From: Cristatella mucedo
Taxonomy: Eukaryota; Bryozoa; Phylactolaemata; Cristatellidae
NCBI GenBank assembly: GCA_009760855.2
Contig: WPIO01000139.1
Coordinates: 560,001-624,000, forward strand
Reading direction: 5' to 3'
DNA: 64,000 bases
The notes below the pieces were generated by a model, which was not told where the DNA came from, did no database searches, and saw only the letters and a program-made list of their open reading frames with translations. A program made the position numbers and the translations under genes. Below, one piece after another: positions 43,901 to 57,300 of the stretch (within the stretch, counting starts at the first letter, position 1; every line of letters starts with the position of its first letter).

Positions 43901-45274
43901 CATCCACATTCCTTGACACTGCCATACTGTCTTCTAATTACAAAATATTCCAGCACATCGACGCCTAAACGGTCTGAGCCACTGCAGCATTTTACACAAT
44001 TGCCGACTGCCTACAATTCGATGCATGCCTGCTGCAAAGCTGACTTATAGATGCAGATCAGTAGTCTCGAACCGATTCGCGTAATTGCATAACTTTTTAG
44101 ACATATTGCAGCAAGCGATCGATCTCCACGAAGCCAGCAACACCTGCAGTTCTCTGATCTGAGTGCACATAGGCAGAGCTGTGCATCACATCCATCCCAT
44201 AAGATTACAAGCTTAGTTGCTTATCTGAACGTGTATTTGCCATGAAGCTTTTGCTACATGCTTAGAGCCGACAGATAGTCTTTTAATTAATACTCGGTGC
44301 CTACTAATCACAGGAAAGCATCATGAATATGCACTTATTTCTCGTACAGAGCAGACGACGATAAAGACAGCCATGTGGCAGTATGTGGCAACAGAGAGAC
44401 ACGTCAATCCTTCAACACACTGTTCTCCACACAGACGAGTAAAATTATTTTTTCTTTACCCCATCAATTATCTCAGCAGCTCTGCTCTATTTCTGCAACA
44501 TGCTTGCTACAGCAGCAGTAAATGATCAGCAGCACAGGCTGAATCTATACTCCTCAGAAACAGTGGAGAGGAAGTGAATTCCAGCAGACATCCTGATATA
44601 GACAGACGTGTAGATAGACAGACAGATAGCTCTTCTCTAGCCACAGCCGTACAAAAAATCAGCAAGGCCATGCCGGACCTTTCGAGTACCTCCCCACTGC
44701 TCGGTGGATTGATGGGTGTGACCTGGGTACGAGGTTGCACACTAAGGTTTGGTTAGAATCAGGCTTCACTGACGTCAACTTGTGGGACAACAATTCGACT
44801 ATATAACAGGCAGAGCAAACACTGTCCAAACTGTGCGTCATCAAGGTCGAGCTGCAAGCTGATAGCTTTATACTTAGTAGTCATTTGGCAGCAAGCAGCA
44901 TGCGAGATGTATCTCCGATCGTTTGTTACACGGATGTGACCAAAACCCAGTGCTGCTAAGTGCGAGTAGCGCAGACACTAGCCGCTAGTTAAGGTTTAAG
45001 AACCGCTTTTGTAGGCTTGGATCTCAGGCACCTGCTCATCCACTCTGCACTTGTCTACGGTTGAGGTACATTGTGATTTACTCGAGTTCAAGCTCATTAC
45101 AACCAGCGCAAACATATTCTGACAGTCGGACCCCTCGGTCCTTTGGATGGTTCCACTATCGACACACAAAACTAAGAGCACTTCTAATTTTTGGTTCACA
45201 TGAAGCATGCATGAGGCCAGCTAGGTGTGGAACGAAACTATCATAAAAAGGAGTACTGAATCTCAGCTTTACAG

Positions 45275-45308
<34 letters not shown>

Positions 45309-48300
45309 ACGCACACACATGCACACTTCTTTCTTACAGCCAGGACCCAGCAGCCAAGTACCTGCTGCTACAGCTCCCTCCTCTCCCCTTGGCCGAAGCT
45401 GCCCCCCACATGGGGTGCTGAAGCTGGCACTCACGATGGTATGCTTCGGATGAGCTCGAGCACTCCGGGTCCGTTCCAATGCTGTGCTGCTTTCAGCTCT
45501 TCAGCACACACACCGACAATCTGCAATCCGGAGAGCAATTGGTGAGTAGAAGGCAGGAGCAAGAATAAGACGTGCACTCGGACATGCATGCTCATCCAAT
45601 AAACTAAAAGACGAGTGCCTCAAGACACCATAGCACCCATGATCGTGTACTTTTTTGCAAGTGCATTTCCCCTATCTTTTACTGGCCTAGCTCGGCAACA
45701 GAAATCACACGACTGCTTTCAAACTAAGGTCAAATGTTTAAAAAACAATTATAATCAACAGCATATTTTTCAAATCAACATGTCCTACAAAAATATAACC
45801 CAGTGCAAAGATGTGAGGCCCGGTTTTAAGTAAGCTTTGAATAGATCTAGCATCACACTCAAGGAATGACAGTTTGGCAATTATTTGCTGCAATTATACC
45901 TTCACTGCTAAGTTCTATCGCCAACGATAAAGCTTGGGACCGGGCAGCTAAGCTGACAAAAAGAAACAATGCCAGGCCATTTTGAGCAAATTCTGCCGTG
46001 TAGCATGACCATGGTACGTGATGCTCATATCCAATAACTGGCTAAAAATAAATCTAAATGTGTTTTTCAGAGGATAGCATGCTGGTCTAAAAAAGCATCC
46101 TCTGTAGTCAGAAAAATTCCAAATATACTTACTGGTCTCCCTCTAGGCCTTAGATGCTGTTCTAGAATATCCGAGCCTCTGGTCCACTGTAAGAAACTTT
46201 ATAAATCACTAACCTAAAAGAATGCTCTCTTAGCAATTTAAGACACGGTCAGACCCATACATAACATACGTCTGTCCATTCAGCCATTTTAACATTTACT
46301 CTATTCTAAAGAGTAGGTTTGAGGCGGTTTCAAACTTGCAGCATATCAATTAGTTGGTACTAAGGGGCTTGCCTAAACACCATTCATTCAACTCTAGCTT
46401 TCACAGGGCAGCTGAAATCATGTACAACCGTTCTCTTTGGATTCACAGGGCTAAAGCTATATGAGTTTACAAGCCTAAGGCCTCTTGCAGCATGGTAGAC
46501 ACTTGTACACCTGTATATTGAAGCCATGTTCCCTTAGGCTGATAAGAACAGTCTTGATCTTAAGCATATTTCATTTCGTATCAGTCAAGTGCCTAGAAAG
46601 AGATTCAGTTCACTGAGGGCAAATGTACAAATGTATTATTATTATTATTATTACCTGCCTCTTAGCCCAGGGAAAGATGCTTGCACTTCATCACGCGTTG
46701 CTCATGCTCATGCATTCGAGTCCTGAAGCAGGAAACTCAGCTTTGCCTGCTAACAGTGGATGAGAGCCACTAAGGCTACTCTGCCGGAATGGAAATGAGG
46801 CTGCTGAATCAGCCGACCATTACTTTAATGCTAAATGCAGTTATTCACATTGGGCAATGATGTAGTGATTCTAAGAGTACATATGCAGCAAATCAAGTCA
46901 CTTTTAACAGCTTACAGCCACAGGGCACTCTTTGAGGGGGACAGATAAGAACAGGAATATAGACCTACATTTACGTTGCAAAATGCTCATGCTGCATTGT
47001 GCCCTTTTCTTACTGGTCTATGGCCTGACTTTCTTCCGTTAGACATTAGCATTATAGTCAGATGCACCTCACATCCCAATATAACAAACTCAGAAGAGCA
47101 AGCTCAACGGAATGGGTGTCGGTGCTCGGTGTCCAGCATCGGCCAATTGATCAAAATGGCACTAAGGGCAGAGCTCCATATTCAAGTCTGCCTACTTTCA
47201 GCTACATTAAGCTACGTAAAATTGCAAGAAATTGTGAGACTGCTTAGATATGCATATCACATCCAACTTCGTCCACGAATTTCGTGAAGTCCACTCTCAA
47301 CTTCAGTAATTCACCATTCTCAGGTCTTCCGGCCTGTGCAATAAGGAGCTAAAAGTTGGGTGCAAAACTCTGCAGCCAGGCTTGTCCGCCATGAGCGTCG
47401 AAATAGCCACAGTACACCATTTCTCACCAGCCTGCGCTGGCTACCCATCAAGCAGCATTTCGACTTAAAAGTTTTTCCACTTACTTTTAGATCCCTCCCA
47501 TCTCTTGCTCCGGCATCTATCAATCCATCTATCCCCTCACTACTTCCCAATCAGGCTAGGCATCGTAGCAGCTGCTCTTCGGACTCGAGCTGCTACGCTG
47601 TGCTGAATCTGACTAACCTAAAATTCTTTAGAGACTGTTCTTTTAGTCCATAAGCTCCCCTACCCTGGAACTCACTCCGACTGACGACATGGTATTACCT
47701 GACTTGACGACATTAAGAAAGAAGCTATAAACCCACCCATTCCTCGCAGAAAATGCTGTGACGAACAGGTGGGCGAATAGGTCCATGTGAATAGGCCTTT
47801 AATTGCTCAAGCATGCCGACAGAGCGCATGCTATCACTTTGCAGCTGACATGCTTGCTTCTTAGCATACAGTGCCCAGAAAGAGATCCGAGTTCTCTTAC
47901 GGTGCTATACTAATGTCTTATGATTACTATCAGTATTAGTATTATTGAATAACCATTACAATTTAAAGTTCAAATTACCAAGCCACGAGGGAAATTTAAC
48001 CTCAGGATTAATCTGGTGTAGCCCATCAAAGTCCAAAATGAGAGCTAAACTACAAAGTAGCTGACCACTCAGACCAGAGACTTCAAAAATCTTTGCAACA
48101 CCAATTGCGCGACCTCAAAGCAGCCTCCAGTCATGCAAACTAACTGCAGACTCAGCGCTGACTTTGCAGATACAAACCAAGCAATACACTGCAAAAATAG
48201 CAATGCAACAATACTTTGTAGCCGCTGCTTGGTTGAACGTAACCTGTATGAAGTTGAGATGCCCAAAGGGGGTGCTGATCGGAGCCAGCTGTGCGTCCTC

Positions 48301-51300
48301 TGTCATCAGCATGTGCTGAACACGCGACTCACTGCCATCAAGTGGAACGTGCCACGAAACATGATCTCCACTTTGAAAAGTGTTCTCTGCAAATAAAGCC
48401 AATAAACCTTTCGCATGTGCTAACCCTACAACTTCAGTTTTCATGCTAGTAATGAGAAGAACAAGCTACTATCTACCTTCTCGTCTTCCGGTAGTCACCA
48501 ATTAACTCGCAGAAGTATATAAGCGATTGTAAAAACTGCTTGCTTTTGGCAGTGAAGGAAGCCCCGATCGAACTCCCTCAATGTGATACATAATCTGCTT
48601 CACAGAAAAGCATTGTGCAAGCAGCACGGGTTTGTCTCAATATAGCCATTTATAGAATGCAAGAAAAATCTGGTGACCAAATGACCCGCAAATCGTCGTC
48701 TGACCTCCGGATGTGTCACTGATACCAACCTGCCACTAAAAAACTAACCCCGACCACCAATACATCAACGAGGCTAGTGATAACGTATGCCAAATAAAAA
48801 ATGTACTCGGCAAGCTTTTTACTACAATAATAAGACGTTGGCCAAAGGTCATGAGTGCTATGACCAGGGGTTAATGAGGGAGCTTAGCTCAAACTGAACA
48901 CTAGTTCTGCTGAATGAGTTTTTGAATGATTGGCATGCAGCTCAGCAAGACCTGGATGCTAAGAACATCCTGAGTTGACTAATACCGTCAAACATATCTG
49001 AACGTACACCTATATAAATGTGTATCTGAAGTTATCCCTGAGTGAGAAGCATAAGTGAAGTATAGTATGCAAAGGAAAGTGAGAGGCATGGCGAGTCAAG
49101 TGAACAGTCAAGAAGGTTAGCAGCACAGAAGCAGCAGCGTAGAACAGCTAGAAAGTAAAAGCCCGAGTAGGCAGCACGAAACAAGATGCAATCGTTGAGC
49201 AAGAATTGCATACATAGTTAATAGCCGCAAACGCCATCACCTAGATGCAATAGAAGTGCCGTGAGCTGTTGCAATCACAAAAGTACGATCGCACTTACGG
49301 GGCTCACGGCAGACACTCGTAGCAGCAGAATTTTGAGCTGCCTATACAAACCGAGTTTCATATGCATATGAATAACCCAAGAAAAGAGCTGCAGCCGGCT
49401 AGATGAGCTTTAACAAATGCAAATTCGGCCAATTCTGCTGCTGTACTACCGTGCACGACAGAGCTTTTCCAATATTGAGTGACTGAAAGAAAGCTGGACT
49501 GACTGGAGCTGGGGTCTAGAGAACTCGTCTAGAGAACGATAATTTGGAATGGAATGCCCCGATGCCACACAGAGAGTACACGTAATAGTATACATGCTGC
49601 TTGAGTCGATTTTGGGTTTAAGCTCCTTTCTAGTGTCTGACGTCTTCCCATAACTTTTAGGTTGAACTCGACATCATTCGAGTAGATAAAAACCTGACCT
49701 AGCAAAAGCAAGAAATTAGATAATATACGCCTAAGGCCGGCCTGCTTCGACTAATCCCGAGTGCAAGCTCTGAGACCTGTTCAGCTGCCCTCGTGCTGCT
49801 GCTACGATGTATGCAAACCGCCTCTCCAAGTTCGGCACGTTTGGCACGTACAACTGCTGGGTCTAAATTACCCACAGCTTTCCCGTGCAGCTTTGGAAGG
49901 GTACGCCCCCCCCCCCAGTAGGTAAGGCCAAGGTGACAGCTAAAAACCGCCTACGTAGCTTCTGCTCTGCAGGTCCCAAACAGTGGAACCCACTCCCACA
50001 ATTCTTAGGAGACGACATCCACTCTCCTGATGACGACAGAGGCACATTCTTATCGGCCATCTTGAGCTGCTACTCACTTCTTCGATTGCTCTCCTTACTC
50101 AACTATCCTTGTCACTTTGTTTGCTGCATGAGATGAAGTCTGTTGGTTACCGAATGCGTACCGAAAGCCACTTCTGCTATGAGTGCTCTATACAAACCCC
50201 TCCGTAACACCGACATAGTCTTTGTGGCTTTGTGGACTACATTACATTACACGAGGTCTAGCATAGCTACAAGTGTGCCGACCACCGGCGTTCTAGACAT
50301 CAAGTGGCAACATCTTCCCAAGTGGCAGATTCCACCTACACTTCAGGGGTTTAGCCGTATTTGGTGTTGTTACACCTGTGGCAGCATTTAGCAACCAAGT
50401 CTAGTAGTTACTGAATGGCAGAGCGTAGCGCAGTGGCAAATAGACTGCTGCTGGATGCTTTGTACACTGCTGGATGGACTACAGACAACCACAGTTTAGC
50501 TGCCGGGCGAGATTTAATGGTTCGGACAGACTCTCGAAATGACCTATGCTCACCAGCAAATGCTGCCAAAGAAGTTAGCACTTGATCCGAACTGTGGAGA
50601 ATTAAGATAGACTCAGAAATTGTTTGAACTGGTTTGGCCACTTTTGAGCTGACTGTGTATAGTTGTTAATATCCTGGAGCAGTTGTACTGCAGTTTGCTC
50701 AGGTGTCGTGTTCGGTACAAAGGTATATTACAGTGTATCACCGATGACCATTAGAGCTTGATTAAACAATAAGGCCAAGCCATAGCTTGCCACAACGATC
50801 TAGTAGAACTGACAATATTTTTCTTGTGCAATACACTAGGATCTTCTATACTTAAAATTATAGTTACATTGCAGAATAAAACTTTAAGATGCTTGCGAAT
50901 TCAGCAAGTACAACCACAACAGAAATAAGTCTTGCCAGAATGATCTACTGCATTTGGCTGCTGGGATCAAGACTGCAGATGGACAAGGTTTTCAGTGTTT
51001 GGTGGCTTTAATCCCTGCATCATAGGCAACAAAAAATCTCAACACAAGTCGGGGAGGAAATCAAGCTGCCCATGATCAAGCTAAAATAATCTCCACCTCT
51101 TCAAGACACAATCCTAGCATGAGCTAAGTGCTGTGCACATGCCTGGCACCATTCTCAACATCTGCACATGCATAGACTTCGAATTCGTCTCGGCTTGACG
51201 CCTGCATTACCAGTGACGACCGACTACAGTCACTGCTTGGCAAAAAAATATTTAAGAGCCAAGAACGCTTTGCCAAGATGCATTAATGAGCAGCAGAATT

Positions 51301-54300
51301 GATAGCCCTTACCTGACTGAAAAACGTATCTTGCTAAAGACTGCATGAGCGTCGCAGGCCAGGTCGGCGGTGCAGTCTCACCATACTCTCGTCGGAGTCG
51401 GAAGGTGAGCTCAAAGCCGAAACCACTTGGGCTGCTGACCCCGACAGTAGCACCACTCGAACTGTTCCTGAGAGGCAAGAAGGTGTGATAAGCAGTGCAA
51501 ACTGTAGAGAACCCACACTTCAGAAGCACGACAAAAAGGAGACTAGGTCAGGTTGGTACTGATCTAGTGCCAACATTTTAATGAGTGACCTGACAACAGA
51601 CTCTGAGATACTAAGACAAAATCAGAGGGTAGGGACATGTTTATTATGTAAGTCATCTAGGGAAGCAGTGAATTGAAGATCATCTGATTCAACAGCCCTA
51701 TTTATATACCGGCAAAGGAGGCTTAAGTTATGTTTACATGATCCAACTTTCTCATTACCATCTTGTAAACTAACAAGATCATCAAAGGAAGGCCGAGCTG
51801 GTTTGGTCTAGCGGTTAAGGTGCTCGCCCCGACCAAGGTCTGACTGAGGTCGTGGGCTCGAGCCCCGAGGCATATGTGAAGCGCCTGAATAGAGATTAAG
51901 TTCTCTTGGGGCGCTATATAAATGAATTATATTTAAAGGTAGCCAAGAGAATCATGGATAATCATAATCTACATAAGCTTAGGGAATAGGTTGGCTAGAA
52001 CCGAACCGACTGCACTGACCCCCAAAGGAATGTGTGGAGTGGCTTGGCTATTATCATGCCTCTTCAGCCTTCCAATGATTGGCTGCTCTAGCAAGGTCGT
52101 GGTCTAGCCCACTCCACAACCTAATCCTTGCGATCCCTGTGATTATCAGGAGAAATTGGCCAGTTTTTGGCACAATAATTCGACCTAGTAAATACAGCTT
52201 CATCGGCTTTAACCAGCTTGCAGCAGGCAATAAAGTACTGCCTGCTTAAGGACTCAAACCCACAACATGGGCCGTAAAGTGAAAGCATTTACAGCTGTGC
52301 TACATCCAGCATGACCCTCTCAGTACTGGACGACAAAAGTGATATCGGTAGGGTGCAAGGCAGTGAATTGCAAATTAACCTAATGTTTCCAATTGCATAT
52401 AATTACACGTACCATCCTTGTTAGGGACAATTACCTCGGTAGGGCTACGCCCTCAACCCACTCTGCTCGTCTAGATCTCAGTCTGCTCCACCTGTTTCGA
52501 TCTCAATCAAGTACAGCTATTCTCATACCCTAATCTTCTCCAGCTGGTTCGATCTCAATCTGGCTGCTTAGACCACCTGTGCTGGGGGGGCTGATAAGCT
52601 TGTCTAGTCCACATGTTGGGTTGATGGAACATCATAAAACCATAGCCTAGCTACCTATCCGATCAGTGACAATGGACCGACTTGAGTGTGGTTGTAAGTC
52701 CATGGCTTGAATCAGCCCTTTCAACCTTTCCTGATCTAACCCAATCGGGAAAAGTAAGCTCTTCTGTAAAGCACATTAGGCTGTGTGATCTGTCATCACA
52801 TAGTGAGCTGGGATGTACCAACCATATTCTGGATCGCATTTTTGTGGAAGCCCAGAGGTAAGAATTTTGGCAAAATCTGATCTCACATCGAATCGCTCCC
52901 TTTCTCCAATATGGAAGAGCAAGCCAGCACTAAACTACAACAGTAACTATTATTTGTCTCTACTATTACAAACCTGAACTAGCAGCCCGTGTCCAATCAG
53001 ATAAAGTTTCTGACACAAAGTCGTTTGGCATTATAAAATAAGTGAGTCAGCCTTCCATAATTACATTAAAAATGCATAGATAAACCCAATAAATAAAATT
53101 AGTAATCAGAACTGCCACGGTAATGTACTATTGCCAAGAAAAATAATGCTGGCTCTGGTGATTCATTTACGGAATAGGTATGTAACTTCTGGCATCAGCA
53201 CTACATTAATATTGATGCCTCAGGGAAAGAGGTGTAAGGCAGTAATAATAATAATAATAATAATAATAATGCACTTGATAAAGCGCCCTCAGAGAACTTA
53301 AATCTCTTTCTAGGCGCTTTACATTTGCTGCAAAGGGAAATGCAATTGAATGGTAAGTAAAATCATGCTTGAAAAACAAGCAAAATTAATAACATGGTTA
53401 AGGGTGACATGCACAGGGTCGGCATGCAAATGTGGTTAGTGGCAGGGTAGCATGCACAGTGTCAGTACGCATAAGCACATCAAGGACGAATCACAGAGAC
53501 CCACTAAATGCTGTCCTAAATAGGTGTGTTTTTAAGTTCCTTTTAAATGTGGTCAGGTCAGGGGATGTTCTGACGCAGGTCGGGAGGGAGTTCCAGGCTT
53601 TGGGAGCATACGAACTAAATGCACGGTCTCCAAAGGATTTAAGGTTTGCACGAGGTATTTCTAGACTGTTGGATTCCGAAAAGCAGATGGTACGATGCTT
53701 GGCCTGATTGGGGAGTATATCTGACAGATAGGCTGGAGCCATAGAATGAAGGGACCTAAAAGTGAGCGACAAAACCTTGAAGTCAATCCGTTGCTTGACT
53801 GGTAGCCAGTGCAGGTCGGCGAGAAGTGGAGTAATGTGGCAACTGCGACGCTCACGACAGACAAGCCTAGCTGCAGAGTTTTGCACCAGCTGCAATCGCC
53901 TGATCGCACATGCTGGTAGGCCAGTAAGCAGTGAGTTGCAGAAGTCGAGACGAGATGTCACGAATGCATGGACCAACTTGGACGTGGTATCCTTATCTAA
54001 ACAAGCCCGAATTTTAGCAATGTTATGAAGCTACTCTCCCTCTCGCTGATGTGATTGCCAAGCACAATCTAGGCTTTCACTTCTATGCGGATGACACTCA
54101 GTTGTACCTTTGCTTTGATCCCTCCCAGCCTTCGAGCACCTCAAATTCTCTCAACTCACTTGCTGCATGCATTGATGACATCCGATCATGGATGGCAGCA
54201 AATTTTCTAAAACTAAACGATGATAAAACTAACTTACTAGTTATGGGCAAACCTAGTGTTATTCAGAAATTGGAAAGGCTGACTTTCAAAATTGGCTCTG

Positions 54301-57300
54301 CCAGCATATCTCCAGTTGCATCAGCTCGAAATCTAGGTGTCATATTCCAAAGCGACCTCTCGTTAGACGACCACATCAGCTCCACAGTCAAATCAGCCTA
54401 TTTTCAGCTTCATAACATTGCTAAAATTAGAGCTTGTTTAGATAAGGATACCGCGTCCAAGTTGGTCCATGCATTCGTGACATCTCGTCTCGACTTCTGC
54501 AACTCACTGCTTACTGGCCTACCAGCATGTGCGATTAGACGATTGCAGCTGGTGCAAAACTCTGCAGCTAGGCTTGTCTGTCGTGAGCGTCGCAGTTGCC
54601 ACATTACTCCACTTCTCGCCGACCTGCACTGGTTACCAGTCAAGCAACGGATTGACTTCAAGGTTTTGTCGCTCACTTTTAGGTCTCTTCATTCTATGGC
54701 TCCAGCCTATCTTTCAGATATACTACCCCATCAGGCAAAGCATCGTACCACTCGCTTTTCGGAATCCAACAGTCTAGAAATACCTCGTACAAACCTTAAA
54801 TCCTTTGGAGACCGTGCATTTAGCTCGTATGCTCCCACAGCCTGGAACTCCCTCCCGACCTGCATCAGAACATCCCCTGACCTGACCACATTTAAAAGAA
54901 ACTTAAAAACATACCTATTTAGGACAGCATTTAGTGGGTCCTTGTGATTCGTCCTCGATGTGCTTATGCGTGCTGACACTGTTCATGCTGCCACTAACCA
55001 CATTTGCATGCTGACCCAGTGCATGTAACCCCTAACCATGTTGTTTTTCAAGCATGATTTTACTTACTATTCTATTGCGTATCACTTTGCAGCAAATGTA
55101 AAGCGCCTAGAAAGAGATTAAGTTCTCTGAGGGCGCTTTATCAAGTGCAATATTATTATATTATTATTAAGCTGAAAATAGGCAGATTTGACTGTGGAGC
55201 TGATATGGTCGTCTAACGAGAGGTCGCTTTGGAATATGACATCTAGATTTCGAGCTGATTCGACAGGAGATATGCTGGAAGAGCCAATTTTGAGAGACAG
55301 CCTTTCCAATCTCTGAATCACACTGGGTTTGCCCATAACTAGTAAGTTAGTTTTATGATTGTTAAGTTTTAGAAAACAGTAGCCCAAGTTTGAGGACCTG
55401 CATCCTCAAACAAGTGCAATTACCAAAACATAAAAATGGGAATATGCAGTTATCAAACACACGTCATGTTGTGAAGAGCACGCCTCCGATCAGAAGGAAT
55501 CTACAGATAGCATACATGCCACACCCAGGCAACCGATGTACAACATCGGCATCGGGTCATGTCCAGCATAGGCTGCTACAATGCCGAACATGACGGTTGG
55601 ATGCAATATCAGCATAATAATAACAATAATAATAGGTCGCTTGCATAGTGCCCTAAGGAAACTAAATCTCTATCCTACCAGGTGCTTTACAACTTGCTGC
55701 TGCACGAGAATCAATACCCACGGGTTACTGACGTGCACAGTACCATGCTTAAGCAAGCATGCTCAAGCAAACACACAGACACAAATGCTTTCCCCCAACC
55801 TCTGAGTAAGACCTCGGTCTAATAGCATGCACTTAATCATGCACAAGTCTCCATGGAAAGCTCACATAAATAAAAGACAAGTTCACTGCGAGGAAGGAGA
55901 AGCTGAGACCAGAACACATGCGAATCTTTAGCTTTAGACTTACTTGATGCAATGCCATTCAAGGTTAGCCAGACACAAACATAACATTAGCCAGAAGCAA
56001 ATTCCATACTATCGCAACATAAGGACTGAAGGCTCGATCAACAAAAAATTTTAATTTCGTACGAGGGACGAATGGACGACTTGATGATGAGGAGAAGGTG
56101 GTGCAAGAGCACACAGGAAGAGTAAAGACATAGGCTGGCGCAAGCGAATGAAGTGACCCGTAAGCCACCCAGTGGGTCAAGCTTTAGAAAATCAGCAGAT
56201 GAAGCACCTAGAAAGAGATTCGAGTTCTCTTAGGGCACTTTATCAAGGGTATTATTATTATTATAGAAAATAAGCAGCCATCCAAACGCCATGTCTATAA
56301 TGCGGCTGTAAGTGAATTAACTTAGTCGGATGAGAAGGCTTAGAAAGGTCGAAGGAGAGGTAAAGCTGTGTGTCGTCATTGGTGTAGACATTATGGGCGA
56401 AGATTGTATTTGGGGATGAAAGCAGCCAGAGGGAGAGAGTAGAGACAGTGCAAAGAAGGAGGAGGTCCTAGAACCCTGACCGAAATATGGCCTGCGTTAG
56501 CAAACAACTTGTATGCATGAAACGGCAGAGGAATGCAAAATCTGCATTAGAACCAGTGGCAAGGACACAATATAGACCAACATTTCGGGAATGCCACAGT
56601 AAAACGGCAGCTCTGATGCACGTGTCTGACACCCGGTCATCAGAAGGCTTGAAAGGCAGCCAGCGCAAATAAGGAAAAATAAGGAAAAATAACACAAACT
56701 GCTTTTGGTAATGAAACGGTATAAAGCCAGTTTAGTAGGTAGAATAGTGCTTAAATGTTGAGGTTGAGCTGCATTTGGCACCACAACTAGCAGCTAACCA
56801 TTTTGACGTACTATACGGCTCAAACTAATAATTGCACAAAGAGAGTTTTTCTAATATCCTTGTTTTCACAAATTAGCAGAATTCTACTAATTATCAGCAT
56901 GGCATGATTTAACAGGTCGCATGCATGCACACACACACACACACACACACACCCACAGAGATTCCTATGACAATGTATTTAAACTTGGTTAGATGTCTCT
57001 CCTCTGATTCTTGACTATCAGATTCCAACCGACTCCGGCAGTCGAGCTGGTCGAAACACAATCAGTAAAATGTGCGGGCGTCCCAAATACTCGAATTCTG
57101 ATGGATTCACATTTAACGAAAAAAAAATCGGTGATATGGAGATAGCATACACACATATTTGTTTACGGTTTTTTCTAGACCCATTTTTCCGTGAATTCTC
57201 ACATGGCACAATGGTAAGTCTTAGGTGCTAGTGCTATGTAAGGAAAAAGACACCATAACAACCCTAAACATCGTCCATGATCACAACACAGCAGAGACTC

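Noticed and set aside
51792-51870. Possible functional tRNA gene
   Set aside because: A and B boxes are present, but there is no acceptor-stem pairing or cloverleaf, and the sequence is repeated with a LINE-type tail, so it is a SINE head.
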